The position numbers and the translations under genes were made by a program. 64,000 bases of DNA from Trichosporon coremiiforme (Eukaryota; Basidiomycota; Tremellomycetes; Trichosporonales; Trichosporonaceae): contig BCJJ01000004.1 in assembly GCA_039545355.1 (NCBI GenBank), positions 1,568,801 to 1,632,800 on the forward strand, written 5' to 3'. This document shows, piece after piece, positions 54,982 through 64,000 of the stretch. Each line of letters opens with the position of its first letter. Within the stretch, counting starts at the first letter, position 1. The notes under the pieces were generated by a model that was given only the letters and a program-made list of their open reading frames with translations, made no database searches and was not told the DNA's origin.

Positions 54982-56430
54982 ATGAACAAACGCCAACTCG
55001 CCCTCCTCGTCCTCCTCTCGACGGCAATCGGCTTCATGATGTTCAGCTCACTATCGTCCGTCTCGCGGCCACCCGTCGTCATCATCGGCAGCGGTCTCGC
55101 CGGCCTCAGCGCGGCCATGGAAGCCCTCTCCGCCGGCCAGCGGGTGCATATGCTCGAACGAGCTACGAAACCAGGCGGCAACTCCATCAAGGCCAGCAGC
55201 GGGATCAACGGCGTGCCGACGCCCTACCAGCCGCCCGGGGACTCGGTCGACCTCTTCAAGAGCGACACAATCCGGTCCGCCGGGAGCCGGTTCACACCCG
55301 CCCGCCAGCCGCTGGTCGACACGCTAACCGAGCACAGCGCCAGTGCGATCGAGTGGCTGACCGGTCTCGGCGTGGACCTGACCAAGGTCGCGCAGCTGGG
55401 CGGTCACTCTGCCGCCCGCACGCATCGCGGCTCCTCGGGTCCTCCGCCCGGATTTGCCATCGTCTCCACCCTCCTAAACAAGCTCAAGGCGTCTGAGGGC
55501 TTTACGCTCAGCACGAATGCAGACGTGACCGCGCTCTCCCTCTCGCCGCTCTCTATCACGTACCAGTCCCCGGACGACGGGGCCATCTCCCTCCCGGCCT
55601 CTTCTGTGGTTTTCGCCTCGGGCGGATTCGCGGGCGACGGACCCGGGCTGTTGGCGCATTACAGGCCCGATCTGGCCGGTATGCCGAGCACGAACGACGC
55701 AAGGCGCGCAAACGCGCACAGCCTGCTTGTCGGGGCTGGCGCCGAGCTGGTGGACATGGATAGCGTGCAGGTGCACCCGACAGGATTCGTGGACCCGAAG
55801 GAACCGACGCAGCCCATCAAGTTCCTCGCTGCCGAGGCGCTGAGGGGCGAGGGTGGCATCCTGCTCCATCAGGGAGCGAGGTTTGTGAACGAGCTTGAGA
55901 CGAGGGAACACGTCTCGGCCGCCATTATGGCACTGCCCCCTAAGGAAGGCGAGGGGAGGCAGTGGGACGTCACCTTGCTCCTCGATCCGGGAGCTTGTGA
56001 GGCTGCCAAGAGCCATGTCGACTTTTACGTCTTCAAGGGTCTTCTCCGGCGTACGAAGGTCCGGGATCTCGACGACAAGGTGCGCGCTGCTGTTGATGCT
56101 TATGCCGCGGGCGTCGCTGCCGGTGAGGACGCATTCGGGCGGAAGAGTTTCGGACACTGGAATCTGAAGGCCGGAGATCTCGACGCGGAGGTGTGTGTCG
56201 GTCGCGTCACCCCCGTCACGCACTTTACGATGGGCGGGGCCGTCATTGATGCCGAGGCGCGGGTGCTCAATGCCAATGGCGGACAGATCGGGGGTGTCTA
56301 CGCCGCGGGCGAGATCACGGGCGGTCTACACGGCGACAACCGACTTGGAGGGAGCAGTCTCCTTGAATGCGTTGTGTTCGGACGTATCGCGGGGCGGAAT
56401 GCAGCGAAGGCTGCTGCTGGGGTGAAGTAG
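54982..56430 (+). CDS. OSM1: FAD-dependent fumarate reductase OSM1
   Basis: Soluble fumarate reductase that reoxidises FADH2/NADH using fumarate. Yeast Osm1 supports ER protein folding and mitochondrial function under low oxygen. Intronless, 482 aa. A hydrophobic segment (about residues 5-22) is a likely signal anchor or targeting sequence. The dinucleotide-binding motif is at 36-41 (VVIIGSGLAGLSAA). Family landmarks are KPGGNSIKASSGING, VDMDSVQVHPTGFVDP, AEALRGEGGILL, RVTPVTHFTMGG and, at the C-terminal FAD contact, HGDNRLGGSSLLECVVFGRI. All expected motifs are present. There is no cytochrome b5 domain, unlike some fungal relatives. Its 3' neighbour, the F-box-like gene, converges on it with 159 bp between. 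Confidence 0.95.
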   Translation: MNKRQLALLVLLSTAIGFMMFSSLSSVSRPPVVIIGSGLAGLSAAMEALSAGQRVHMLERATKPGGNSIKASSGINGVPTPYQPPGDSVDLFKSDTIRSAGSRFTPARQPLVDTLTEHSASAIEWLTGLGVDLTKVAQLGGHSAARTHRGSSGPPPGFAIVSTLLNKLKASEGFTLSTNADVTALSLSPLSITYQSPDDGAISLPASSVVFASGGFAGDGPGLLAHYRPDLAGMPSTNDARRANAHSLLVGAGAELVDMDSVQVHPTGFVDPKEPTQPIKFLAAEALRGEGGILLHQGARFVNELETREHVSAAIMALPPKEGEGRQWDVTLLLDPGACEAAKSHVDFYVFKGLLRRTKVRDLDDKVRAAVDAYAAGVAAGEDAFGRKSFGHWNLKAGDLDAEVCVGRVTPVTHFTMGGAVIDAEARVLNANGGQIGGVYAAGEITGGLHGDNRLGGSSLLECVVFGRIAGRNAAKAAAGVK

Positions 56431-56589
56431 GGATAGATCGCGATGGAGGTCAGGTAGTTGTTGTATATAGCTTATGTGAGTGTGTATCATCTCTGAAGCA
56501 AAGACTGCATCAACGTCAGGCTATAAACAGACAAGCACCGTGGCGGGAAACAATATGCCCACGTATGTACAAAGAGGGCAGCTAAACGC

Positions 56590-57691
56590 CTAGGTCTCCT
56601 TCTTATCGATTTGGAGGGGGATGCGCTGCTGCGTCGTGACGATGAGGTCGCTAAGACTCTCTCCTTCTTCAAACTCCTTGGGGCCACAGGCAGAGCAGGG
56701 CGCCGCATCCTCGAGTGCCGATATCTTGATCCGCTCACTGGTGAGAGGGAATTGGGCATTGTCCTGCGCAAACAGGCCATGCAGACTGTGCCCGAGCAGA
56801 TCATTGTGGATGTCAGGGTATTCCTCCAGCTCGCGGAGAGCGATGCGGGCCCTATAGTGTGCCTCGTCCGCTTCCGCTGCCGCCTTGGTCGGCCGTGAGA
56901 CGGGTGTTCGGCCCAGAAGGCAGGTCGTCATCCGTTTCCGACAAAGACTCATATTCGGACAAGTCCATCTCACCGTCGTCCCCCTGTCACGGGCTTCTGA
57001 GCTGGTTCGCCGATTCCATGTCTTCCTCATCGCTCTCATCCTCACCCTCCTCACCGTCCCGTGGAGACTCACTGGCATCATCAGAGTCCTCACTGTCCCC
57101 GAAATACCCCTCGCTGTCTGAGAGTTCGCTACCCTCAAAGTCCTCAGTGTCTTCAGAGTCCTCGCAGTCCTCAAAGGGGTTGCCGGACTCGCCGCAGTCG
57201 TCAGGCATGGGTTTTCCTTGTTGCCATCGTCCGGTCAGATGTAGAGCGCACCTGTCCAAGTCTGCGTAGTGGTACCCGGGCACATTTTCGGCTTCGGAGT
57301 AGTCTTCGTTGTCGCTATCTTCGTTGTCCTCCAGAGGATCTCCATCCACTCTGCCGGCACCACACCAAAGGCCACTGAAGGTTTCAAACTTTGTCTGGTA
57401 CGCTTTCCTGCCCTCAAACTCGTACTTCGTCTTGCGGACGCTTTCGGAACACTTGAAGCCGTACAACAGGGCGTCGGCATTGTTGCGGGTGAGCACGATA
57501 CGAGAGTAGAGTATAGGGCCGACGATGTCGTAGAATATGTGGGAGACGCGCATGAAGGGGGCGAGGGCGTGACGGCCGCTTGTGGTGCGAGGAGAGTCTG
57601 GGCCGGGGGACAAGGCCAGCTGCTCGACGATCAGCTCTATGAGCTCGGGGGGAAGGCGGACACCGAGCCCGCCAGCTTCGGGGCTCGTCAT
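56590..57691 (-). CDS. F-box-like protein with acidic Ser/Asp/Glu repeats; splice form uncertain
   Basis: ATG 57691 opens with MTSPEAGGLGVRLPPELIEL, then IVEQLAL, an F-box-like start (LPPELIxxIxxxL) as found in many fungal substrate-receptor-like proteins. The middle is an acidic repeat region (EDCEDSEDTEDFEGSELSDS and on). The unspliced frame stops at TGA 56987-56989. A better model removes 56877-57054 (or 56877-57045), with GTGAGG donors and a GCAG acceptor, both phase 1. This joins to AEADEAHYRARIALRELEEY and runs to TAG 56590, ending PLQIDKKET. The spliced form is about 307 aa. Sequence between the TGA and the acceptor also looks coding in the first frame (QGDDGEMDLSEYESLSETDD), so a nonsense mutation is another reading. 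Substrate and pathway are unknown. Confidence 0.5.
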
Positions 57692-58228
57692 GTTCCTGGG
57701 GATGCAGAAATAAGCTGGATGGTGAGAAAGGAAGAGGATTGAGGAAGACACAGAACAGCGCGCTGCGGTGCCCAGGCACAGAGCAACACATCGGCGGTTG
57801 ACTAACCGATCAGCACAGCTGTGCTAGACGCCATCTGCGCCCCAACCCAACAGCTCTCGCATCTCACGCAACTCTCGCAAGGAGGTCCTCCCGCATCTCC
57901 CCTAGGAGCACTCATAGGAGATTTTTCCATGCGACTAGCACAATCCCATGCGAGGTGTGACGACCTCTCGCTATCATTCTTCAGCACAGTGCAGTCATGA
58001 GAGGTCCTCTCCTGCTCTGTCGTTCGGATCCGAAGCCCCTTATCTATCTTATGTCGCCACCCCAATAAGCAACCCGCCAGACCAAGCGACATTTGGTTCC
58101 GCTCGACGCGTCGCGAGGTTGTCATCAGGCTTGTGAATAGGGTTGACGCGACTTTCATTACAGCTCGCTCGCACTGTTGTTGCTGTCCCTATACCCCTCT
58201 CCGCTACCTCGCCACCACCTTCGTCCAG
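57692..58228. promoter_or_regulatory. Divergent promoter of the F-box-like gene and CAC1
   Basis: 537 bp. On the CAC1 side it has ACGCGT at 58106-58111 and ACGCGA at 58146-58151, about 120 and 80 bp before the CAC1 ATG. These match the MluI cell-cycle box core (MBF site) of G1/S genes. Confidence 0.45.
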
Positions 58229-60862
58229 ATGACGTCTAGCGGCATGGACACCGAGGTCATCGATCTCAGCATGTCCAGTCCGGGACCTATTCCCGACTCT
58301 CCGGTTGCCGACGGACCGAAACGCAAAGCCTCAGGTAGGATCCCGTTGGTGTAATGTTAGTTGACACCCAGACAACGCGACACCTGGCCCAAGCAACGAC
58401 AAGAGACCGAGACTTATCAGTCAGTACCGGCATCTGACTATCTTCGTTCGTGCAAAGCTGATGAAGCAGACCCCGGACTCCTGGAGCTGAAAGGGAAGAA
58501 GTTGATCTTCAACCAGGAACCCTACTCGCGTGCGATCCCCCGCCGCCGTAAGTATTTACTGCCGGTAGCGCTGATTCGCCATAGGTATGCTCCAAGTCGA
58601 GAGTTGGCTGCTCGACATCGAGGAAGGCGGTGGCAAGGTCGACTCCATCCCCGACGAGTTCTACGACGTGATCGTCATGGCAGGCCACGAACTGTGAGCA
58701 GAATAACAAACATTGATCGCTGACAAGCAGTGTCTCTGCTACCGAGGGACAATTCGTCAAAGCTCTGAAGAATGAGATCGCCAAGAATGACGGTAAGCTG
58801 CACCCGCAGCGCATTGTCTGACCACAGATGCTCTTACGCCTGAGCTCCTCACGCCTCTCGTCTCGAAACTTTTCACGCAGAAGCAGTACGGTTTCACTGC
58901 CGCCGACTTCAACGTTGCTGCGTCCAAGTTCCCCGCCGGTTTGCAGATCCGGTGCTGGGAAGCGAACGACCTTGAGAAGTACTTCCCTGCCGATCGGATA
59001 GCCGATCTCAAGGCACGCCGCGTGGAGCGTGAACGCGCACGCGAGGAGTGCGAGCACATGCTCTTCGCAATGTCCAACGCGGACAAGGCAGCTCTGTTGG
59101 AGGGCAAACTGGAGGACATCCCTGGTCAGAAGAAGCAGGACTCGCGCAAGAGCCGAGAGACGACCGCCGCAACGGACTCCAGTCGGCGTAGTGCGTCACC
59201 TTCAAAGCAGGCTAGGGTCAAGCTCACCGACGAGGAGAAGGAGAAGGCTCGCGAGGAGAAGGAAAAGGCAAAGGAGGAGAAGGACAGGGCCAAGGAAGAG
59301 AAGGAGAAGGCTAAAGAGGAGAAGGAGCGGCTGAAGGAGCAGAAAGAGGCCGAGAAGGAGGCTAAGCGCCTTGCTAAACAAGCTGAGCGTGATGCCAAGA
59401 AGCAGGAGCAGGAGGAGAAGAAGCTGTGAGTTATCAGGCCTCGGGGGCTTGTAACTGACGACGCAGGGCCAAGGAGCGCGAGGAACAGCAGAAGGCTGAG
59501 GTCAAGGCGAAACAGGCTCAGATGTTTGGTTCTTTCTTCAAACCGAAGGCTCCCGCCGCCCCCAGTAGTCCGCGCAAGGTGTCTTCGTCGAACGAGAGTG
59601 ACTACCGCCGTGCCTTCCGACCAGCGCCGCAGCGTGCGAATGTCGAAACCGCCCCTATCAACCAGTGGTCCCCTCTGGACCGAGGAGCTGATACCGACGT
59701 CTCGTCATGGTCTGCCAAGGACTTCCTTAATGATCATCTCCAACGAAACAAGGTCGCTGCGGGATCCACGCGGCCAAAGCTTGCTCAGGGATTGAAGACT
59801 GGGCCGCGTCATGGAACGGTTGCCGATGTCTGGGCTGCTCATCAGGAGGCCGCAGACCCTCAGGCTGTGCTGGGACAGCTTGCCGACAACGAAAAATTCC
59901 CGTGGAAGACCCTCGCGTTTGACCAACAAGTGCGACCACCGTACTCTGGAACGTTCACCAAGAAGTCGCTCGTCGTCGGCCCTCGGACACCGTTCGGCCA
60001 GGATCCGATATTCGATTACTCCTACGACTCTGGTGATGAATGGCAGGACGACGAGGGTGGCGATGACGTCGACGACTTCGGCGATGGCGAGCCTGAGGAG
60101 GCAATGTCTGATGACGGTGATGACGGGGAGTTTGACGACTGGCTCGATGACGAGGACGATGTGCTCTTCCAGCAAGATGCGGACGTCCCCATGTTATCGC
60201 CCACCAAGGCTTCGCCGCGCAAGCTGGGCAAGGAGAAGGAGAAGAGGAAGCCTCGCCAACTCGTTCCAAAGCGTGTTACGAAGTTGACGCCTTACTGGCG
60301 TGGTCCCGTCTGGGAGCAGAAAATCGCCGAGCCGACCGACGGGCTGGAAGAATACCGTATCCAGCTCCTCAACGACACACCTGCGTCGATCGATCCCTTC
60401 AAGTATGTCGCTCCGGATCCTGCACCTCGGTACAAGCCGTCGTTCTCCGATACGGCCGTCGGCGTGCACATCAAGGTGCGGTGTCTTCTTGGCACTCACG
60501 AGGTCGCTGCTGCGGCGCCCGAGCCACCTGCAAAGATGCCTCTTGGCGACGCGTCCGCAACGACCAATGTCCTGCAGCCCAAATCCCGTCCCGCCCCGAA
60601 GGTCGGCTTCCCTTCGTCTCACATCGCCGAGCTGCTGCGCCTCGTCGACGGCTCACCGAAGATCTTGTCTGACCTCATCAGCTACCTCAAGTCGCACTTT
60701 GACGACATTACGACGAAGGCGGCGATTGACGCTAAGATCCGCGAGATCGCAACGCGCGAGGGCAAAGGCAAAGACATGCGCTGGCGTGTGACAAAGGAGG
60801 CGTGGGAGGCTGCTGGGCTGACACCACCAGCGCACGGACTGATGGCCAGCTTCGGCAAGTAG
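58229..60862 (+). CDS. CAC1: Chromatin assembly factor 1 large subunit (CAF-1 p150/Cac1)
   Basis: Histone H3-H4 chaperone subunit that deposits nucleosomes behind the replication fork through PCNA. Seven exons (introns 58335-58371, 58420-58469, 58548-58584, 58694-58730, 58793-58827 and 59426-59466) give 798 aa. Domains in order: a conserved N-terminal part; a KER region (about 265-355, EEKEKAREEKEKAKEEKDRA); a PIP-like PCNA motif just after it (QAQMFGSFFKP, about 345-356); the core with RPPYSGTFTKKS and DPIFDYSYDSGDEWQDDE; an acidic ED domain (about 520-572); and a C-terminal winged-helix DNA-binding domain (about 715-785, RWRVTKEAWEAAGL). In the PIP-like motif the usual leading Gln is shifted, so affinity may be low. 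The 35-50-nt introns are crowded into the first 600 bp. Confidence 0.95.
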
Positions 60863-61280
60863 AGTAGCCCAGTGGTTACAGTGGATCAGTGTATAACTTG
60901 TTTGTAAACAGTACTAGACGAAGATGATTGTACGGGTCGTAGGCCAACCATGAATTTGTGCAAACCCTAACGATCCATCCGTACGAATGACCACTGGCAC
61001 AAGGAGCAACAGCTGCCGAAGCACATGGAGTCGAGGACCACCAGCAACGGATCCTCGTCAGCCATGACATGCACACCGGGGCCGACAGCTCCCAGGATAT
61101 AGCAAATGTAAATTGCGCAAATCCAATCACGGTGCCACAAAGGGACGGAGGTATTGCCTATCCCCGCCACGTGGCTTCGCACACGCGTTGCGGGCAGTGA
61201 TGCAACCGCTCGACGTCTGGGTCAGTGACGACGATTACCAACGGTTAACGACCTCCAGACATCCAACAACCGCAAGCAAC
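60863..61280. promoter_or_regulatory. Spacer and RPN2 promoter
   Basis: 418 bp in tandem between CAC1 and RPN2. It has a palindromic E-box GCCACGTGGC at 61166-61175 and ACGCGT at about 61184. The proteasome element GGTGGCAAA, bound by Rpn4 in yeasts, is not seen. Confidence 0.4.
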
Positions 61281-64000
61281 ATGCCTGTGGCTACCGTTAC
61301 CACGAGTGCTGGTGAGTTTATTACGGCTACAGGTGTCGGAGGAGTGACGGAACCGCAGCGACCAGGTGTTGGTTGCATGCGTTGATCACCTCCGTCCGTT
61401 GTTCTGCTGCCCACGCTGGATCGTCTAGCGCCGCTAACATTCAGCGGGTTCTCTCGCCCTTCTGAAGGACGAGGACCGCGACGTTCGTGTCTATGCTCTC
61501 GAGTACCTTCTCGGCATTGTTCCCCAGTTCTGGGCCGAGATCAGTGAGGAGCTTCCGTACATGTAAGTTGATGAGAATCGCTTGCGGAGTGATTACCTCA
61601 GACGATCCGCAAGCGGCAACGCTAACGTTCAGTGAGTCTCTTGCCGACCCTCAGTCCTCCCAGCTTCCGGCCGAGAACCGCTCGCTCGCGTCGCTGCTCT
61701 GCTCGAAGGTGTTCTTCTACCTGGGCGAGCGTGATGAGGCCGTCGAGTTCGCTCTCCGCGCAGGACCCGCCTTCTCCAACCTTCCTTACGACGAGTTCAA
61801 GGAGACAATCATCGCTGGCTGCATCGACCGCGCCATTGATGACACGGAAGCCGGCCGCGCCGTCGACACTCGACTCGAGGAGATTGTGGACGGCGTCATC
61901 CGCGGTGGATCCAGCGACGGCGCCAAGCTCGCTATCGGTCTCGCTCTGTCCCTCCGCCGCCTGAATCTTATCGAGGCTATTTACAAGGCTTCGCGTGCCC
62001 CTGCTGAGTCCAGCGCTTCCGGAAGCAAATCAACGAGCGGAACTGTCCACGACGAGTCTCTTCTCCGGTACATCCTGTCTGAGACGATCGGCGGAACTGC
62101 GGGAAGCGACTCGTGGCCGGATTCGTTCCGTCGCGACCTGCTTTCCCTGCTCCTTAAGCTCTTCAGGCTGAACACGCCCTCCGACTATAACGCCATTACC
62201 CAGCTTTGGGTCCAGCTTGACGACGCTGCTGACTGCGCCCAGGGTATCATCAGCCTTCTGGCTGATGGAAGTGCCCAGGGCCGTGTCGAGGCCTACCAGA
62301 TTGCTTTTGACGTGACGGAGATGGCGCCGCAGAGCTTCCTCGAGCGTCTGCGTACCGTCATTGCTGAGTCTGGATGGGGACCCGAGGGATCGAAGGGCGA
62401 CGAGGAGCAGCGAACAGCTCTGCACGAGATTCTCAACGGCAACCGTATCGCTGAGCTGTACATCAACTTCCTCAAGAAGCACAACCAGACCGACATGTCG
62501 ATCCTGAAGGGCACCAAGGACAGCCTCGAGGACCGCTACTCCATCTATCACTCTGCCATTACCTTCACCAACGCCTACGCCAACTGCGGCACGACGTCGG
62601 ACCGCTTCCTCCGCGAGAACCTCGACTGGCTCGGAAGGGCGTCCAACTGGGCCAAGTTCTCTGCAACCGCGGCTCTCGGTCTCATCCACCGAGGATCGTA
62701 CATCAACGGTGTCCGCGTCGTCAAGCCTTACCTTCCCGGTGGAACTGCTCCCTCCAAGTTCTCCGAGGGTGGCGCTCTCTTCGCTCTGGGCCTGATCTAC
62801 ACTGGAAGGAAGGCCGGTGCTGAGGACGAGCTCCGCCAGGGACTCGACGACGCCAACGACCCCATCGTCCAGCACGGTGCTGCTCTTGGTCTCGGTGTCT
62901 CCGCTCTCGGAACTGGTGATGAGGACATTTACGATGAGCTCAAGAACCTCCTCTTCCAGGACAACGCCACCTCGTCAGAGGCTGCCGGATATGCCATGGG
63001 TCTCGTCATGCTCGGACAGCCCAACGAGCGCGTTCTCGACGAAATGATCTCTTACGCTGGTGAGACCCAGCACGAGAAGATTATCCGTGGTGTTGTCATC
63101 GGTACCGCTCTTACCATGTACGGCAAGCGCCATGGTGCTTCGGACGTCATCCAGAAGTTCATCACCTCAAACGTGAGTTAACCTGATGTTCCCTGTAACT
63201 GACTTTCAGGACGCTATTCTCCGCTACGGTGGTATGTTCACGTACGCTCTCGCCTACGTTGGCACTGGCGACAACAAGGTCATCAAGCAGCTCCTGCACT
63301 TCGCCGTCTCCGATGTCAACGACGACGTCCGCCGTGCCGCCGTCATTGCCCTTGGTTTCGTTCTTTTCCGCAACCACACCCAGGTTCCTCGCGTCGTTCA
63401 GCTCCTCGCCGAGAGCTACAACCCCCACGTTCGTCACGGAGCCACCCTTGCTCTTGGTATCTCGTGCGCTGGCACCGGTCTTCAGGCTGCCATCGACCTG
63501 CTCGAGCCCATGACCAAAGACCCCGTCGACTTCGTCCGCCAGGGTGCCTACATGGCTCTTGCCATGATCCTCATCCAGCAGACCGAGGCGCAGTCCCCCA
63601 AGGTCAAGGAGATCCGCGAGCTCTTCCAGAAGGTTGTCACGGACAAGCACGAGGACCCCATGGCCCGCTTCGGTGCCTCGCTCGCGCAGGGTATCATCGA
63701 CGCCGGTGGCCGCAACATGACCATCTCGCTCGCCACCCGTGCCGGTACCCCCGACATGAAGGCCATCGTCGGTATGGTCATGTTCGTCCAGTTCTGGTAC
63801 TGGTTCCCTCTCGCGCACTTCCTCGGCCTTACGTTCTCGCCGACGACCATCATCGCGCTTGACTCGCAGCTGCGCATCCCCAAGGTCGACTTTGTCTCGT
63901 GGGCCAAGCCGAGCATGTTCGACTACCCCAGCACGGCCAAGCCCGTGACGGAGGAGAAGAAGAAGAAGGCCAAGGCTGCCGTGCTCTCGACGACCGCGAA
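61281..64000 (+). CDS. RPN2: 26S proteasome regulatory subunit RPN2 (PSMD1), 3' end cut by window edge
   Basis: Largest non-ATPase subunit of the 19S base, a scaffold and ubiquitin-receptor platform for Rpn13. Exon 1 is only 31 nt ([10 protein letters not shown]). Introns are 61312-61444, 61563-61632 and 63173-63209. About 826 residues are visible; yeast Rpn2 has 945, so roughly the last 100-120, including the Rpn13-binding tail, lie outside. After [20 protein letters not shown] the N-terminal helical region runs to about residue 400, followed by PC repeats with the Gly/Ala pattern: [53 protein letters not shown] and [16 protein letters not shown] Lys-rich stretch ([10 protein letters not shown]) is at the edge. 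Third positions are strongly C-biased, as in NOP7. Confidence 0.97.

Noticed and set aside
62030..62875. 281-codon minus-strand frame opposite RPN2
   Set aside because: Antisense shadow of the biased RPN2 coding sequence.

Overview
The window is nuclear DNA of a GC-rich basidiomycete yeast. Genes carry many very short introns (mostly 34-50 nt, GTGAGT-type donors, CTGAC/CTAAC branch points 5-15 nt before a CAG or TAG acceptor), and the gene set (CAF-1 large subunit, RSC1/2, GID7, RPN2, pescadillo, Uds1) is fungal. A Tremellomycete of the Trichosporonales is my best guess; that placement is inference from gene style, not a database match. There is no rRNA, tRNA, CRISPR array or intact transposon that I can support.

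Layout. 1-13.8 kb is gene-dense: RRN7 (-, cut by the left edge) and NOP7/pescadillo (+) diverge from a 268-bp promoter; then an RSC1/2-type chromatin-remodelling subunit (+), a RING-finger protein (-), a BTB-domain gene (-) with a broken BTB relative beside it, a tentative small gene (+) and a Dal5-type MFS permease (-). From 13.8 to 42.2 kb the window is gene-poor: in 28 kb only a GATA-factor gene (-), sorting nexin SNX4 (+) and an Ecl1-type zinc-binding protein (-) are convincing, separated by deserts of 7.9, 4.9 and 10.3 kb that hold short tandem repeats, palindromes and G-quadruplex motifs. From 42.2 kb to the right edge gene density returns: Uds1-type septation coiled-coil protein (-), NOP12 (-), GID7 (-), a small TATA-driven acidic-tail protein (+), OSM1 fumarate reductase (+), an F-box-like protein (-), CAF-1 subunit CAC1 (+) and proteasome subunit RPN2 (+, cut by the right edge).

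Functional themes. Three genes serve ribosome synthesis (RRN7 in Pol I initiation; NOP7 and NOP12 in 60S maturation), two serve chromatin (RSC1/2, CAC1), two serve regulated proteolysis (GID7, RPN2). These are housekeeping functions and do not form a biosynthetic or defence cluster. No previously undescribed system is demonstrated here. The most useful leads are a coiled-coil gene whose coding continues past its stop in the +1 frame, a strong hairpin inside an oversized intron of the RSC gene, an F-box gene whose splice choice decides whether a stop codon is read, and the gene-poor 28-kb block itself.

Exon boundaries were read by eye from splice signals and reading-frame continuity; total lengths were checked to be multiples of three for all complete models.
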